A stretch of 64,000 nt of DNA from Setomelanomma holmii (Eukaryota; Ascomycota; Dothideomycetes; Pleosporales; Phaeosphaeriaceae), in the NCBI GenBank assembly GCA_010015745.1, contig ML978213.1:124001-188000 (forward strand). The letters run 5' to 3'. Below, piece by piece: positions 1 through 12,800 of this stretch (position 1 is the stretch's first letter; each line of letters opens with the position of its first letter). Under the pieces are notes generated by a model, which made no database searches, was not told the origin of the DNA, and saw only the letters and a program-made list of their open reading frames with translations. The translations under genes were made by a program, and so were the position numbers.

Positions 1-417
1 TGCCGCTGTCAGGACGTGTGCGGAAAGAGAATCATGGAGCAACAAAGAAGAAGATACCCACGGATACTGCACCTCAGGTGAAACAATTCAGGGTGAAGCA
101 AGCAGCTACACAGACCCAACCATGACCACCATATGGAGGACTGTCTTCCCCGTCATTCACATTGTCAATATCGCACACGATGGTGTCGGCCAATTGATCC
201 GACGCATGCGGCGCTATGGTGTCGGTATGTTAGGTCCATTGGCGGGGACCGATCAGGGACAGTCGTGCGTTTACTAGATATGCCAAGTATGATATGCGTG
301 TACATTGAGGTTCTTGGTTGTTGCATTGCTAAAGACAGGGACGGTTCCTCGGCAAGGCAAGACGTCATAGTGCTTGCCCCGCACGTGCCCCTCCCTCGAA
401 CTCTAATGCACCTTCCG
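1..417. other. Left-edge non-coding stretch
   Basis: No convincing gene is visible. Short open frames here resemble no family known to me. The stretch includes the 3' flank of arsH, which ends at 418 on the minus strand. Confidence 0.5.
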
Positions 418-1463
418 CTATGGTTCTGCACCATTTGCTAATGCTGTTCTCTCTTCTTCTATCTTCTTCGCTTTCTCCTCCTTCAATCTTTTCTCTTCTC
501 TCTCGCTATATCGATCCCCAAAAAGGTCAAAGTGTGGCCTCATTACTATTGTGTACTTCACGAACTCCTCCATGCAGTCAACGAGCCTATCTCTATTGCC
601 ACTCGGTATCAGCCTACTCCCGGCATCTTCCTCCGTAAACTGTGTGTATGCCTTTGGTATCGAGCTTTGATTCGGTATCGCAAACATTCGCATCCATCGA
701 CCGAGTATTCGCAACGAGTTTACCGTATTGAACGACTGCGAACCACCTGAAACTTGTGCGATGGCCAATGTGCGGCCTTGTGTCGGTCGAACAGAGCCGG
801 TCGAGAGTGGTATCCAGTCTATCTGATTCTTGAACACTGCAGTCAAATTTCCATGTTGCTCCGGACTGGTCCAAACATGTCCATCGCTCCACTTGCTGAG
901 TTCTCGCAGCTCCTGTACTTTAGGATGCGAATGCTGCACATCGTCCTTCATGGGCAGGCCGCTGGGGTCATACATTCGAACGTCGCAACCGAGCCGATGG
1001 AGGATACGACTAGCTTCGTATGCGAGAAGGCGCGAGTAGGAACTGTCAACTTTCAGCGTGGCGGTGGCTGCTCGCAAAGGAGCCTGTACCGCTTGCGCAT
1101 GCTCCCATATAACACCAACACTCTCAGTCTCTCATCACCGGCCTTAAGAACCTGGAGATCTACCATCTTGAGTATCGTGCTCAGCTCGAGTTGCTCGACC
1201 CAATCCTCCTTTGAGTTTGCATCGTCCACCAAGAACGGCCGGTAGGCTTCTCGGACAGAGGGCTCGTCATCGGACGTTGGAATCGCGAGCGTTTCATTGC
1301 GATACGTTGAATCGACCAGAAACTGTGCTCGAGCACGTTCTGCGGCTGTGTTGTTCAAATCGCCATTACCGATGGAGCCCATGTTTCTAAAGGGAACACG
1401 ACTGGCACCAGACGCGATCTTGGTGCAGACTCCTATGCGATGTAGGGAACGATATATGCTCAT
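418..1463 (-). CDS. arsH: ArsH-type NADPH-dependent FMN reductase (arsenical resistance)
   Basis: ArsH proteins are flavoprotein reductases/oxidases that help detoxify arsenicals in the cytosol. Two exons, 1090..1463 and 418..1042, flank a 47-base GT-AG intron (1043..1089) with a CTGA branch motif. Joining them creates the flavin-loop sequence GSMRKRSYSRLL at the boundary, which neither exon has alone. Downstream family blocks are all present: HPKVQELRELSKWSDG, NQIDWIPLSTGSVRPTQGR, QVSGGSQSF and LRILGRWMRMF. The C-terminus is a charged K/E-rich tail. The first ATG is at 1463; a second in-frame ATG at 1382 begins MGSIGNGDLNN, and the basic leader before it may be a targeting sequence or untranslated. 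The gene sits about 0.4 kb from a damaged arsenate reductase on the same strand, so this is the remains of an arsenic cluster. No Acr3 efflux pump is seen in the window. Confidence 0.93.
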
Positions 1464-1836
1464 CAATAACAGACGGCGTGAGAGGTTCGTAATGATTTTC
1501 CGGAGAGACGTGAGATTTAGGCATGGAATTTGGAATTCGGATTTCGCGACAACGACTTTGCTAGATAGTGACGTAGATACGGAGTGATAAGTAGTAGGTC
1601 ACTACTCACTCATCATTGGCTGAAAAGCTCGGAAGACCCTGCATCGCTAGCGGTGGCCGCCTCAGCTGCCATCGCCTTGGCAGGGACGAGGTACGCCCTA
1701 GGGTACTCATGGCTAGCGATTATGTTACAATCCAAAAGAGCATGATATGGGTTTTCGGTTCGATCGCACTCTCGAGTACATGTCGCTACCATGATGCCGT
1801 TGTACACTACTGCTTTGGTACTTCTTTACAGGACCT
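1464..1836. other. Spacer between arsH and the Acr2-like pseudogene
   Basis: Upstream region of arsH and 3' flank of the Acr2-like remnant. No additional gene is supported. Confidence 0.5.
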
Positions 1837-2407
1837 TTATGACTTCGACCAGAAGCTTTCCTCATACTCATCCATCCGCTTGACTTACTCCTTACCGGCT
1901 AATGCCCATCCCTTGATTCCTTCACTTAGGGCCAAGCTCTTCATCTCTTCGTCTTTTTCACTTGCGATATGTTCTGCGAACCAGCCTGCTGCGCAAGTGC
2001 CTCGGCCTTTTGAAGATCCTGTATTCAACTTGAGCCAATTTACTTCATGAGATCTTCCACGCTCTTACCACAATACCATATCACCTTATGCACGCCGGCA
2101 TCTTTGAACAAAGCATACAGTGTGGGTATAGTTGGATACAAAGTTTGCGCCGGGAGGTTGATTGAACCGCGAATAGTGCCACCCTGTTGAGATGAGCATC
2201 TTGAAGGAGATATGACGGTAAAGTAGCATACTTCGTGGCCATTCCTGCGTAAATCTACGAGAACAAAGTCTTGACCGACGTTTTCGGTATCGGATTTCAT
2301 CATGGAGAAAAAAGTTCTTCGCGACTGATGATGATTGGTTCAGCTTGGGGCGCTGGATATGCTGCATGCCATGGTGTTGTTGAGGTCGTCGAACTTGCGG
2401 TATCCAT
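1837..2407 (-). pseudogene. Damaged Acr2/Cdc25-type arsenate reductase (rhodanese fold)
   Basis: Acr2-type enzymes reduce arsenate to arsenite through a catalytic cysteine in a C-X5-R loop. The reading starts with ATG at 2407, gives PWHAAYPAPQ and SREEL, then loses frame at the six-A run 2308..2313 (+ strand). The next frame carries DFVLVDLRRNGHE, joins over a 48-base intron (2184..2231) to GGTIRGSINLPAQ, then over a 50-base intron (2019..2068) to WYCGSSKGRGTCAAGWF, which holds C-X5-R. After GIKGWALAGKE a TAA at 1885..1887 interrupts, yet the same frame continues with family-like MDEYEESFW to a stop at 1837..1839. So there is one frameshift and one late nonsense codon. A start at the internal ATG near 2303 would leave a nearly complete catalytic domain, so residual function cannot be excluded. 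Confidence 0.8.
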
Positions 2408-4236
2408 TGATGTCAGTGATGTTTCAGGAAGAAAATGAAGACAACACGCTGATATGTTGTGATATTTTGCGATAGTAAAGAGTAGGACACTTTAAGAATG
2501 AAAGAACACAAGTATGTCACTACCGATGTATGATTGGGCGATACTTCCAAGGAAAGGAAAACATGCCGCACAGTTCTTTTCGCTCGACACAACAGCCTTG
2601 AAGCACTGGAAAGAAGTCTATTTTCTCTCAGCCCTGATTCTAGGGCTCTATATACCACTCGATAATGTAATCATATACTGTGTTTTCAAAGGTCGAGACG
2701 TTGTAATTCAAACTTTAACCGATTGTACTATATCCAGTAGAACCGTTGATTTCCTACCAGAGCCGCAACTGCACGATGAAGTGAAACCGTTGATCACGTC
2801 GAAAAAAGACTGAACACGAACACCTTGATTCTGAAGCACAAGCGTAGTTCTATAGCGCAGGCATAGTCGTAGAGGCTGGCGAATATCGATAGCGCGGGAA
2901 TGTACTGCCACGAGCAAGAAATTGAGGTTCGCAGGTCGTAGCAATGTCAGTATGAAAATGAGAGGATCGGGTACAAGAGAAGGCTTGACACAACCAGCAT
3001 TGGGAAAGCTTCATGACAAATGACAAGAATTGTTAGATTAATCACGCTGAGGAATGCGCATTCCGCTCGAGAAATCGCGACGAATTTGGCAGCGGAGCGG
3101 AAAGAAACCCCTGTGAGTGGTTGGTGCCGGCCCTGGCCGGACACCAGAGGCAGGAGCCCTGGACAAGGGCATATAGGCAGGATCTCTCGTAGGAGTAGCT
3201 CATCACTCATACAATACAACTATATTGCCCTTCCATACTCTGACAACACCGCCCTGGCCTACCCACAACCTGGGGGAAGTAGCTCATTCACTGCGCCAGA
3301 GACCTGCGCAGCCCCAATTGTGCCCTCTGACATGCCCGATCGTCGCGAGCCTGCATCTGGGTTTCGGGCAGTTTGAACATGTATGATGCGTTGACCAGTG
3401 GGCCGTATCCTTGTTGGCGTGGAACGTGTCGCGGAAGGATCGACGCACCAATATGATTTCTGATTGGTTCGCTCGTTCATGCTTAGATGGATCTACACAG
3501 CGTGGCGCGGTAGCCTGCACGTTTCACCAAAGCTGGTCGATTGTATGCTATTGGCTGCTTCGCATGTTGGAAATCTGTGAAGCGTGTTTTTGCGATTGGG
3601 ACAGTGAGGGGATGTGTGTACGATGTCTGCCTGAGGCACTAGCTATATGGCACTATCTCCAAACCTGCCCAGGTGGTTGGTGATGTGCTTGAGCGCGACG
3701 ATGATCTCGTGAATGAATAGATCTGCCTTGTATGGGGTGGCAGCTTATTCTATGTGGATGCGCGTAGAAACTCATTTTGCATGACTCATTTCGTTCGTAT
3801 TTCTGAGAGCTACGAGCCGCTACTGATCAGTTGTTTTGCGGCACAGAAACACAAGAAGGGCATCGCGAAGAAATGCTGACTGCAGCATAAGGTAACCTGT
3901 GGAGATGCGGGGAACAGCGTGTGAGGTTGAATGATATCCTGAATGGAGGCAGATGGTCGTTGGGCATGCTCTTGGGTCTAATGGGGCGTAGTTCGCCCTG
4001 CACCAAGTATCGATAATCGTGCAAAGCAATGAGAGTTGATAACGGCAGTGGGGAGCGTTGCTGAAGTCGTACTTTTTCTATTCATACTTTGAAGGGTATA
4101 TGTGATCTACAAGATAAAAGCAAGGAAATGTGACCAATAGTGCGCATCATGGCGCCGGGAATGCAACATGCTCCGAGAGACGAAGCCTCGACACGCAATG
4201 CTATAGCGCCCTCAGACAATGAAGAGCTTCGCGCTC
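2408..4236. other. Long gene-poor stretch
   Basis: About 1.8 kb without a recognisable gene. All open frames are short and overlapping on both strands, with no known motif. It is locally AT-rich at about 2430-2960. A near-perfect hairpin (arms GGTG-CCGGCC / GGCCGG-a-CACC) lies at about 3123-3145. The stretch may hold decayed accessory sequence or long flanks. Confidence 0.45.
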
Positions 4237-5368
4237 TTAAATTGTTCTTCCTAGCTGCTCGACACGCTGGTAAGCCGTGCTGTTCCACTCAGTCTCAGTA
4301 AGCTGCACAGAGCTCTCGACGTCCTCGGTGAGCTTGCCCATTGATCGTACACCCTTGCCAGCGGGCACCCAAAGATTGCCAAAGACACGGCCTGGGTGAA
4401 ATGTGGTAAGCGCAGTAACGGCAAGAATGATCAAAGGTCCTTCGAAGATCATGAAAGTCACCTCGTCATTGGCAAGGTGGCCGCTGAATCCATCCCAAAG
4501 CTCGGCAACGCGGTAGATGCAACGAACGTAGATGAGAATGGTGGCTGCAAACAAACTCCATTGGAAGAAGTTGAAGTTTTTGGTGGAACGAAGCTGGACG
4601 TATAGTTGCGGCTGAGTGCGAGCGAGAGATCCCGAGAGTCTAGCGCGGCGAGTGCGAAGTGCGAAGTCACACCAAAGGACCAAAAATAGGGTCATGGTGA
4701 TGACTTGAGAGATGAGGCCCGCAATCATAATGTTGACACCACTCCTTGAGCCCTTCGAGTTCTTAGCAGTAGCGGCCATGCCGCCACCAATGGCCTGGAG
4801 GACGAGAGAAAGAACGTCGCAGCCAACAAAGACGTAAGCGTACATCTTGGGCTTCAAGCGCGAGTTCTCGCTGCCGATGGCGACAATGATACGACCTAGG
4901 CAGAGGTAGATACCAGCAGTGAGCAACGCCGGGGCAATGGTGAGCGGGATCAAATTGCTTTTCGTATGTTAGCTCAAACTCAAGACTAGAAAAGACTTTT
5001 GCTATTTACATCAAGAAGTTGTTCATGATGAAGGGATTCAAGTTGAGCATGATGCGGCCAATGTATCCTACGATCTCCCCAAGGATACCAGCGCACATGG
5101 TTCCCATAAATGACCACGTCCTGTTACGAATGCCAAACCACATCTGCCCGCCAAAGAGAGCAAAGAAGCAGAGCATGTAGATGACATTGCCAGGGATGGT
5201 GGGCCGGTACTGGATCGTCTGCCATGACTCGGGACATGTTCCAACCTTGCAGTATTTTCGTGACATGCCGATGATGAGGGGATCTGTCGAGTTGGTCTGA
5301 AGATGGTCAGGGTCGATGCCATTGCGGTCAACGGCTCTGACGGCGAGGTGGAATAGTGTATCCATCAT
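4237..5368 (-). CDS. RTA1-family seven-helix membrane protein (lipid-translocating exporter type)
   Basis: RTA1-like proteins are fungal plasma-membrane proteins with seven helices, linked to resistance to toxic lipophilic compounds and to phospholipid movement. Exon 1 is 5010..5368 and exon 2 is 4237..4957. A 52-base intron (4958..5009) with a GCTAAC branch site lies between them, and the join gives NNFLINLIPLTIAPALLTAG, a family hallmark. Other marks are PTIPGNVIYMLCFFALF, the conserved SRLKPKMYAYVFVGCD, LVLQAIGGGMA and the late EGPLIILAVTALTTFHPGRVFG. The product is 359 residues. The longer open frame begins with TTG, so ATG at 5368 (tandem ATGs) is chosen. It lies divergent from the NRPS across about 1.46 kb. 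A self-protection role for the peptide is possible but only inference from position. Confidence 0.9.
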
Positions 5369-6828
5369 GCTACGTGCGTGTCGAAGATGCAACGATTGAG
5401 TAATTGCTGGGCTAAGCCGAGTAGTTCGCAGTCGGGAAGGTCACTTAGTGAGTGTGGAAGAAAGTGTTGATTGAGTCTGAAGTCTGCCGTAAGGCGAACA
5501 GCTGGAGTCTTATAAACAACGTTCAGTATCTGTGATGGTTGTGGGTCGGGCGGAGGTCGACGCTGATTGGCTGGTTCGTAAGTTCTGATCGTGCGGCGCG
5601 GCCCCCTTTGTTGCTGCGGTTTAGATGTCGTACACTATTTTCTGCTTCAAGCTGGGTAACCTTGGAGACGGCATGAATCACAAGGCTCGATATTGCGTTT
5701 CGCAGCCATCAGATTATATGCTCAACCTTTACTGCCACACATGGACTTCTTACATCGTTTGCAACGATTGTCCGGTCGGACTTCAGGCTCCACGTGCGCT
5801 ACTGCATCGCTAATAGGCTCGCAGTACCTGGGAGTCAAGCAATGCATGCCTGTCACATTCCCTAGGGGCACTCTTAAGATCTCGGCGCGTGCACAGTGGA
5901 CGGGTGGAGAAGTGCGACGACATACGAGGGGTGGAGGAGAAGGGTGACTGTGCGGACCAAACCGTTCCGCTGCAGATGGGACGAGGGTTAGCAGGGGCGT
6001 GCACTGCGCGCCTAGTCATGAGCTTCACGCTGGTACTTTACGTCTAGCGTGTATTGAATTACGTTACGATGCACGGGCTTGGCAAGGCCAGTTACGCGAA
6101 ACTCACGCGTCCTGACGTCAGCACTTGCATCTCCAAGACATCGCGCCTTTGCATCTCATCCCCGAAAAGCCGGTTACGACACCTCGCGCTCGAAAAGGTA
6201 GCCTTCGCTCGTAAAACCCAGCAGTCTCATACCGCAGCCACTCACGCGCATCGAAAGTCTCCGGTCTCATCATCACCATGCTAGTGCTGAGCGCTTTGCG
6301 GCTATTGCCACGTGCGTGTCGGGAACGATGCATCTCAAGGTCTTTCGAGCCACGAGGCGCCTTCGAGAAGCCATCGCGAATGGTCCATTGGTCTCCGATT
6401 TCAGGCCGATGCTGTCCTGCCTCTCTTTCGGACAATGCCGCAAGCCATCATGCCCTTTTTGACCATCATAGCCAGAGCCATACCGACATGAATAGGGTCG
6501 TGCACTAACTTTTGCAATTCTCCTGCTCTTGTCTCTTCATCCTGTGTGAAGTACACTTACTCCATTTACGAGAGTCGCCTTCCAGAATCAGATTTCACCT
6601 CGCCCACCCTCTTTTTGATAAGATCCATTGCACAATATACCCCATAGACTCGTGCAACGGTAGCACTAAAGAACTCCTTCACATAGACTAATACTTCACA
6701 TTCACACACGGCATCTGCCTACGCGAGCGACGCTAATCTCTACATTCGTAAGTTGTGGCGGGTCACAACCAGTTATGTTCACTAATGCGGATCTCTAGTG
6801 ATTTGACACCACATCGCATTCATTCATC
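5369..6828. other. Divergent intergenic region between RTA1-like gene and NRPS
   Basis: No gene is supported. The region must carry the promoters of both neighbours. No transcription-factor site could be assigned by eye. Confidence 0.5.
6748..6798 (+). other. Probable 5'UTR intron of the NRPS transcript
   Basis: A 51-base segment starts with GTAAGT, contains an ACTAATG branch-like motif and ends in CTCTAG, 30 bases before the NRPS start codon. Its length and signals match the coding introns elsewhere in the window. It is inferred from splice signals only. Confidence 0.5.
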
Positions 6829-9800
6829 ATGGGATCCGTCACTGGAATTGATGCAGTCTGGGCATGGAACGAGCATCCTCCTACATTTATCAACAAGACT
6901 GTCCATGAACTTGTTCACAAGCAAGTGAAGCTGCGACCCAACGCACTCGCCATCGATGCGCACGATGGTACCTTGACTTATGCAGAACTGGATGCAGCTG
7001 CAGACCGTGTTGCTCATTATCTGGTCGATTTGGGCACCAGGCCAGAGGACATTGTTCCTTTGTGTTTCGAGAAGTCAAGATGGGCGATTGTTGGTATACT
7101 TGCAGTGCTGAAAGCTGGGGCTGCTTTTGTATTCTTGGACCCATCACATCCGGTCGATCGAAGGCAGTTCATCATTTCAGAGGTCGAGGCGAAAGTGATT
7201 GTTTGCTCGCCAGCACAAGCATACCTCTACAACTCAGACTCCCCACCGGCATTTATTCTCAGCGAAGAGAGCCTGGAAAGCTTGCCAGAACAAGACATAG
7301 CGCCGGAGACGTCGGTAACACCTTCGAATTTATTATATGTCATATTCACGTCCGGATCGACCGGCAAACCCAAGGGCTGCGAAATCGAAAACCGAGCTTT
7401 TCTGAGTGGGTCATTACGACATGCTGAGCGCGCCGACATCGACCACACTACACGTATCCTACAGCTTGCTTCTTACACTTTCGACGTTTCCATGTTGGAG
7501 ATCTTGACGGCACTTGTCCATGGGTCATGTATTTGCACTCCCGACATGGCATTGATGGCGAATGGTCCAGCTTACATCGTCAACGAATACAAGATCACCT
7601 GGACGTTCATGACACCTTCACTGGTCAAGCTCATGGCGCCCAACATGGTACCGACTTTGAAGACTCTCGCGTTGGGCGGTGAACCCCTCTCAAAAACAGA
7701 CGTTGAAACATGGGCGGGCAACGTTCAACTCATCAATGGATATGGACCAAGCGAGTGCTCTGTCGCCGCCACTGGAAATACAGAGATGACCGCGGATACC
7801 GATCCTGCCAACATCGGATTCCCGGTTGGTGGCATTTGCTGGATCGTGGATGCGGAGGACCACAACATGCTTCTACCACCAGGTGAGATTGGCGAGCTAC
7901 TTATTGAAGGGCCAATCTTGGCGCGTGGTTATCTCAAGAATAAGGAGAAGACTGACGAGGCGTTCATCGAGCGACCCGCATGGGGTCCTACCACCGGGAC
8001 TGGAGAGAACAGACGGTTCTACAAGACCGGTGATCTCGCGAAGTTCTTACCCGACGGATCGATTCATTTCATTGGACGCAAGGATACTCAGGTGAAACTG
8101 CGTGGCCTTCGTATCGAGCTAGGAGAGATTGAGCACAACATCAGCACACACCGACTCGTTCGCCATCAGATGGTGATTCTACCAAAAACCGGGTCGTTTG
8201 CAAACCGTCTTGTCGCACTTGTGTCCCTCAAGGACCATCTGATCGAAAGCAACGAGGCGGTCGAATCTTCAGTATACGTACACGAAGATCTCCATGAGGA
8301 TAAAGTCCAGTCTCAGTTGGAGTCAATTCGGGACGGTCTTGCTGCGAAGGTACCCGAATATATGGTTCCAGAGACCTGGATCGTTCTCGAACGATTTCCA
8401 CTACTCATCTCTGGCAAGCTCAATCGCTCCCTAATCAGTAACTGGGTAGCAGTGGCGGACTCTGAGCTGTACCGTGAGGTGGTTGGGATCGATGTTGAGG
8501 AGGCACAAGATGAGCAGTCCGATGTAGACGAAGAGAGCCTTCGGAGCATTATTGCGACTGTTCTCAACCTGCCCCCTCACAGTATCAGCCTTTCCAAGTC
8601 TTTCCTTAGCCTTGGTGGTGACAGCATTACTGCGATGCAAGTCATGTCTCGCTGCCGCAGCGCAAAGCTCGCCATCAGCGTCAAGGATATCCTCCGCAGC
8701 AAATCAATCGCGGATATGGCACTATGCATCAAAGTAGCTGGCGAGTCTGCCTACTCCACCGAGGAGAGCTTCGACGTACCCTTCGACCTATCTCCGGTGC
8801 AGCGCATGTACTTCGACATCGCGCCACCAGAGATTGATGATTCACGGCAGACACGCTTCAACCAGAGTTTCTTCCTCAAAGTTCAGCGACCGGTTACAGC
8901 AGCAAATCTGCGCGAAGCTCTTCAACTCGTTGTTACTCAACACTCCATGCTTCGCGTCCGCTACATTCAGGTTGTAGAGAAGTGGATGCAAATCATACCT
9001 TCAAAGATCGAAGACACCTTCAGCTTCACGACATACAATGTGGACGCCCTCGCCGATGCATATCCCATCATGGCTACCATTCAAACGTCACTGGACACGC
9101 GCAACGGACCTATCTTCGCTGTCGCACTCTTCGATACGGCCGCCGATGGCCAGCATTTGTTTCTCGTAGCCCATCATGTCATGATTGATTTGGTCTCGTG
9201 GCGTATCATTCTTCGCGATTTGGAAGAAATTCTGTCGACAGGACTTCTGACCGCAGCAAAGCCTATACCGTTCCAAAATTGGCTCAGCCTCCAATCACAA
9301 AATGCACAGGCCTCCGATGTTTCTCGCGTCCTACCTTACAATATTCCTGCACATGATTTCGACTACTGGGACATGACCTCGACGCCAAATAGGATGTGCG
9401 ACACCGAAGAGGTCATTGTCAAGCTCGACATGGCTCAGACCAAGGAGTTATTGGAAGGTGTATGCCACTCTGCATACAACACAGAGCCCATTGACATTCT
9501 TTTGGCCTCTCTCGTTTATTCCTTTGGTCAAACCTTCAGGGATCGCGCTGTGCCAGCACTATTCCGGGAAGGCCACGGTCGTGAACCTTGGTCCGATGAG
9601 CTAGACATTTCGGGCACCGTCGGCTGGTTCACCACTATGTATCCTTTATATGTGGACATGCAAGAGCATTACGGCATTCTGGATGTTATCAAGCGAGCAA
9701 AGGACGTCCGCCGCAGTGTACTTGACAATGGCCGTCCTTACTTTGCTTCTCGCTATCTTAACGAAGCGGGCATTGCAAAATTTGGGGACCACGACCACGT

Positions 9801-12800
9801 CGAGCTTTCCTTCGACTACCTAGGACTGTACCAGCAGATGGAACGCGCGGACGCCTTGCTTACCCAGGTCCCTGGATATCAGGCTATCTTTGAGGATGTA
9901 GGCAAGGAAGCACCTCGCTTCGCACTGGTTGAGATCACGGCAGAGGTTCTTCAAGGACAGATGCAGCTTCTTTTCGTCTACAACAAGCAAATGAAGAATC
10001 AGGGACGGCTGCGCTCATGGACGGAGATGGCCCGTACTTGCATCACAGACGCTCTTCACCAGCTCCAAGGCCACCAACAGGAGCGGACTCTCTCTGACTA
10101 TCCCTTGCTCAGTCTCACCTACAATGAGTTGGACTCTCTTGTCTCAAAGAAGCTACCCGATATCGGTATCACAGATATTGCATGTGTTGAGAGCGTCTAC
10201 CCTTCTTCTCCAATGCAGCATGGTCTGCTCATAAGCCAGGTCCGCGAAGAAGCGCATGGTGCTTACGAATACAATCACACTCTGAAGGTCGAGACACGCA
10301 ATGCTTCGCTGCTTTTGGATGTAGAAGCGCTCAAGACGGCTTGGGAGAAGGTCGTACAGCGTCACACATCGCTACGGACCGTATTTATCGAGAGTGTGAG
10401 CCAAGCAGGATTATACGACCAAGTCTTACTTAAGGAGGTTGATGCCAACATCCAGATACACAAGTGTTCCGAGAAGGCAGTAGGCAAGGTCTTCAAGTCG
10501 AGAGACAAGCTTGCCTTCCAAGCTGGAGGTACGCTACATCGCTTCACCATCTGCCAAGTCACCGAGCGAGCGGCAATCTGCAAATTGGAGATCAATCACG
10601 CGATCATCGATGGCTCATCGATTGCAAATCTCATGGGCGACTTTATCCTGGCATACGACGGGCGTCTCACTGACCGATCTGGTTTTGCTTTTGAGGACTA
10701 CATCAAACACATTGTTGAACGCCCCTTAAGCTTGGCCACCGACTTCTGGAAAGACTACCTTAACGATGTGAATCCTAGCTTCTTCCCGTTGATGGCTCAT
10801 TGGGAAGATGCTGTCGATCCTACTCGCAAGCTTCAGGAGGTGACCATTGATGTTGGCATGGCTCCCAAGGATCTGATGGATTTCTGCAACAACCGCAACA
10901 TCACGCTTGTCAACATATTTCAGCTTGCCTGGGGCTTGGTACTCAAGCAATACATCGGGGCCGAGGATGTATGCTTCGGTTACTTGTCCTCCGGTCGAGA
11001 CGCACCTCTGGAAGGCATCGAGCAAGGTGTCGGTGCCTTCATCACCATGCTTGTCAGCCGCATGGTACTTGATGACTCTACTACAATGGGTGCCGCGCTT
11101 GAAAAAGTTGCCGACGATCTGACACGCACCTTGCCGAATCAGCACTGCGGTCTTGCGGAAATACACCACGCCTTGAAGCTAGGCAGCCAGCCTTTGTTCA
11201 ACACTATCATCTCCTTCCACCGCGAAAGCGACCAAGAGCTCATCAGGGATTCTAGTATTGTAGTTGAGGCGATAAAAGGTTACGATCCAACTGAATACGC
11301 TCTGTCCCTTGACGTTGGGGTTACTGAAACCAAGATTGATGTTACACTCCAGTTCTGGACAACTGATTTCACAGCTGCTCAGGCGCAAAATATTGGAGCA
11401 ACGCTTGCCGAAGCTGTTAAAGCCGTTGTGCGGCACGCAAACGAGGAAATCGGTGCCGTCGATCTTTTGTCGCCTTTTCATGTCGAACAACTACGGAAGA
11501 TCACCGCTGTCTATCCTCAATACGTCAACGAATGCGTTCATCATGCCATCGAAGCGCAAGCACACGCGACTCCCGATTCAGAAGCTATCTGCTCATACCA
11601 AGGAACTTGGACGTACAGAGAGGTCAATGAGCAAGCCACACGACTTGCGCATCACTTGGTCTCCCTCGGTGTCGGCCCTGAAGTCATCGTGCCCTACGTT
11701 TTTGAGAAATCCGCATGGGCCATTATCTCCATGCTCGCGATTCTCAAGGCTGGTGCAGCTGGTGTCGCATTTGATCCAAACCACCCGATCGATCGAATTG
11801 AAGGCTTGATTGAGCAGACTGAGTCGACTGTCATCCTTACATCCACCAATAATGCTCAGCTGTTTGCCAATACTCCCAACTTGAAGTCAATTATCCCTGT
11901 GGATGCGGAGCTGATACAGAAGCTGCCTAGCGTTGCTGGACGTGCGTGCGCGACTGTCAAACCTGAGAACGCTTGCTTTGTAGTATTCACGAGTGGCACT
12001 ACTGGAAAGCCTAAGGGTATAGTGCTAGAGCATCGTAACATGCGCACGTGTAGTACCTCGATGGGCGAGATACTTGGGTTCGGTCCGAACACGAGGGCGC
12101 TTCAATTTGCCGCTTACAACTTCGATGTGTCTCTACAAGACATTGTAACCACTCTCCAGGTCGGCGGCACGATCTGCGTCATCTCCGATGAAGAGCGGAT
12201 GAACGATCTAGCCGGTGGTATCAATCGCACCAAGGCCACGTGGGCCGATCTCACAGCCACAGTCAGTGGTATGCTCAATCCTAAGGACGTTCCGTCTTTG
12301 CAGCGTCTGAACAACGGAGGAGAGCCGCTGAACCGCGATGTTATTGAAACCTGGGCAGACCACGTGGAGCTATACAACCTTTACGGTCCTGCAGAAACCA
12401 CGGTAAATCAGACCGGTAGTGTGCGTCTCTCTCGCACATCGCCAGCGTCCAACATTGGTCCAGCTTACGGCACCCACGTATGGATCACAAACGACCAGGA
12501 CCACAATCGATTGGTTCCCATGGGCTGTGCTGGCGAGATTCTGATCGAAGGTCCTCTGCTTGCTCGTGGCTATCTCAAGGAGCCTGGGAAGACTGCTGCA
12601 GCCTTCATTGAGAATCCGGCTTGGGTAGCAAACTTCCCTGATCCGAAAGCCATTCAGCCTCGTCGCTTCTACAAGAGCGGTGACATCGGTTGTCTTAACA
12701 CAGATGGCAGCATTACAATTGTTGGTCGACGCGACGCACAAGTGAAGATCAACGGTCAGCGCGTGGAGCTGGACGAGATCATGTATCAGGCGCAGCTGGT

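Noticed and set aside
3020..3700. Several overlapping plus-strand frames of 90-118 codons
   Set aside because: No motif, no splice pattern and random-looking composition.
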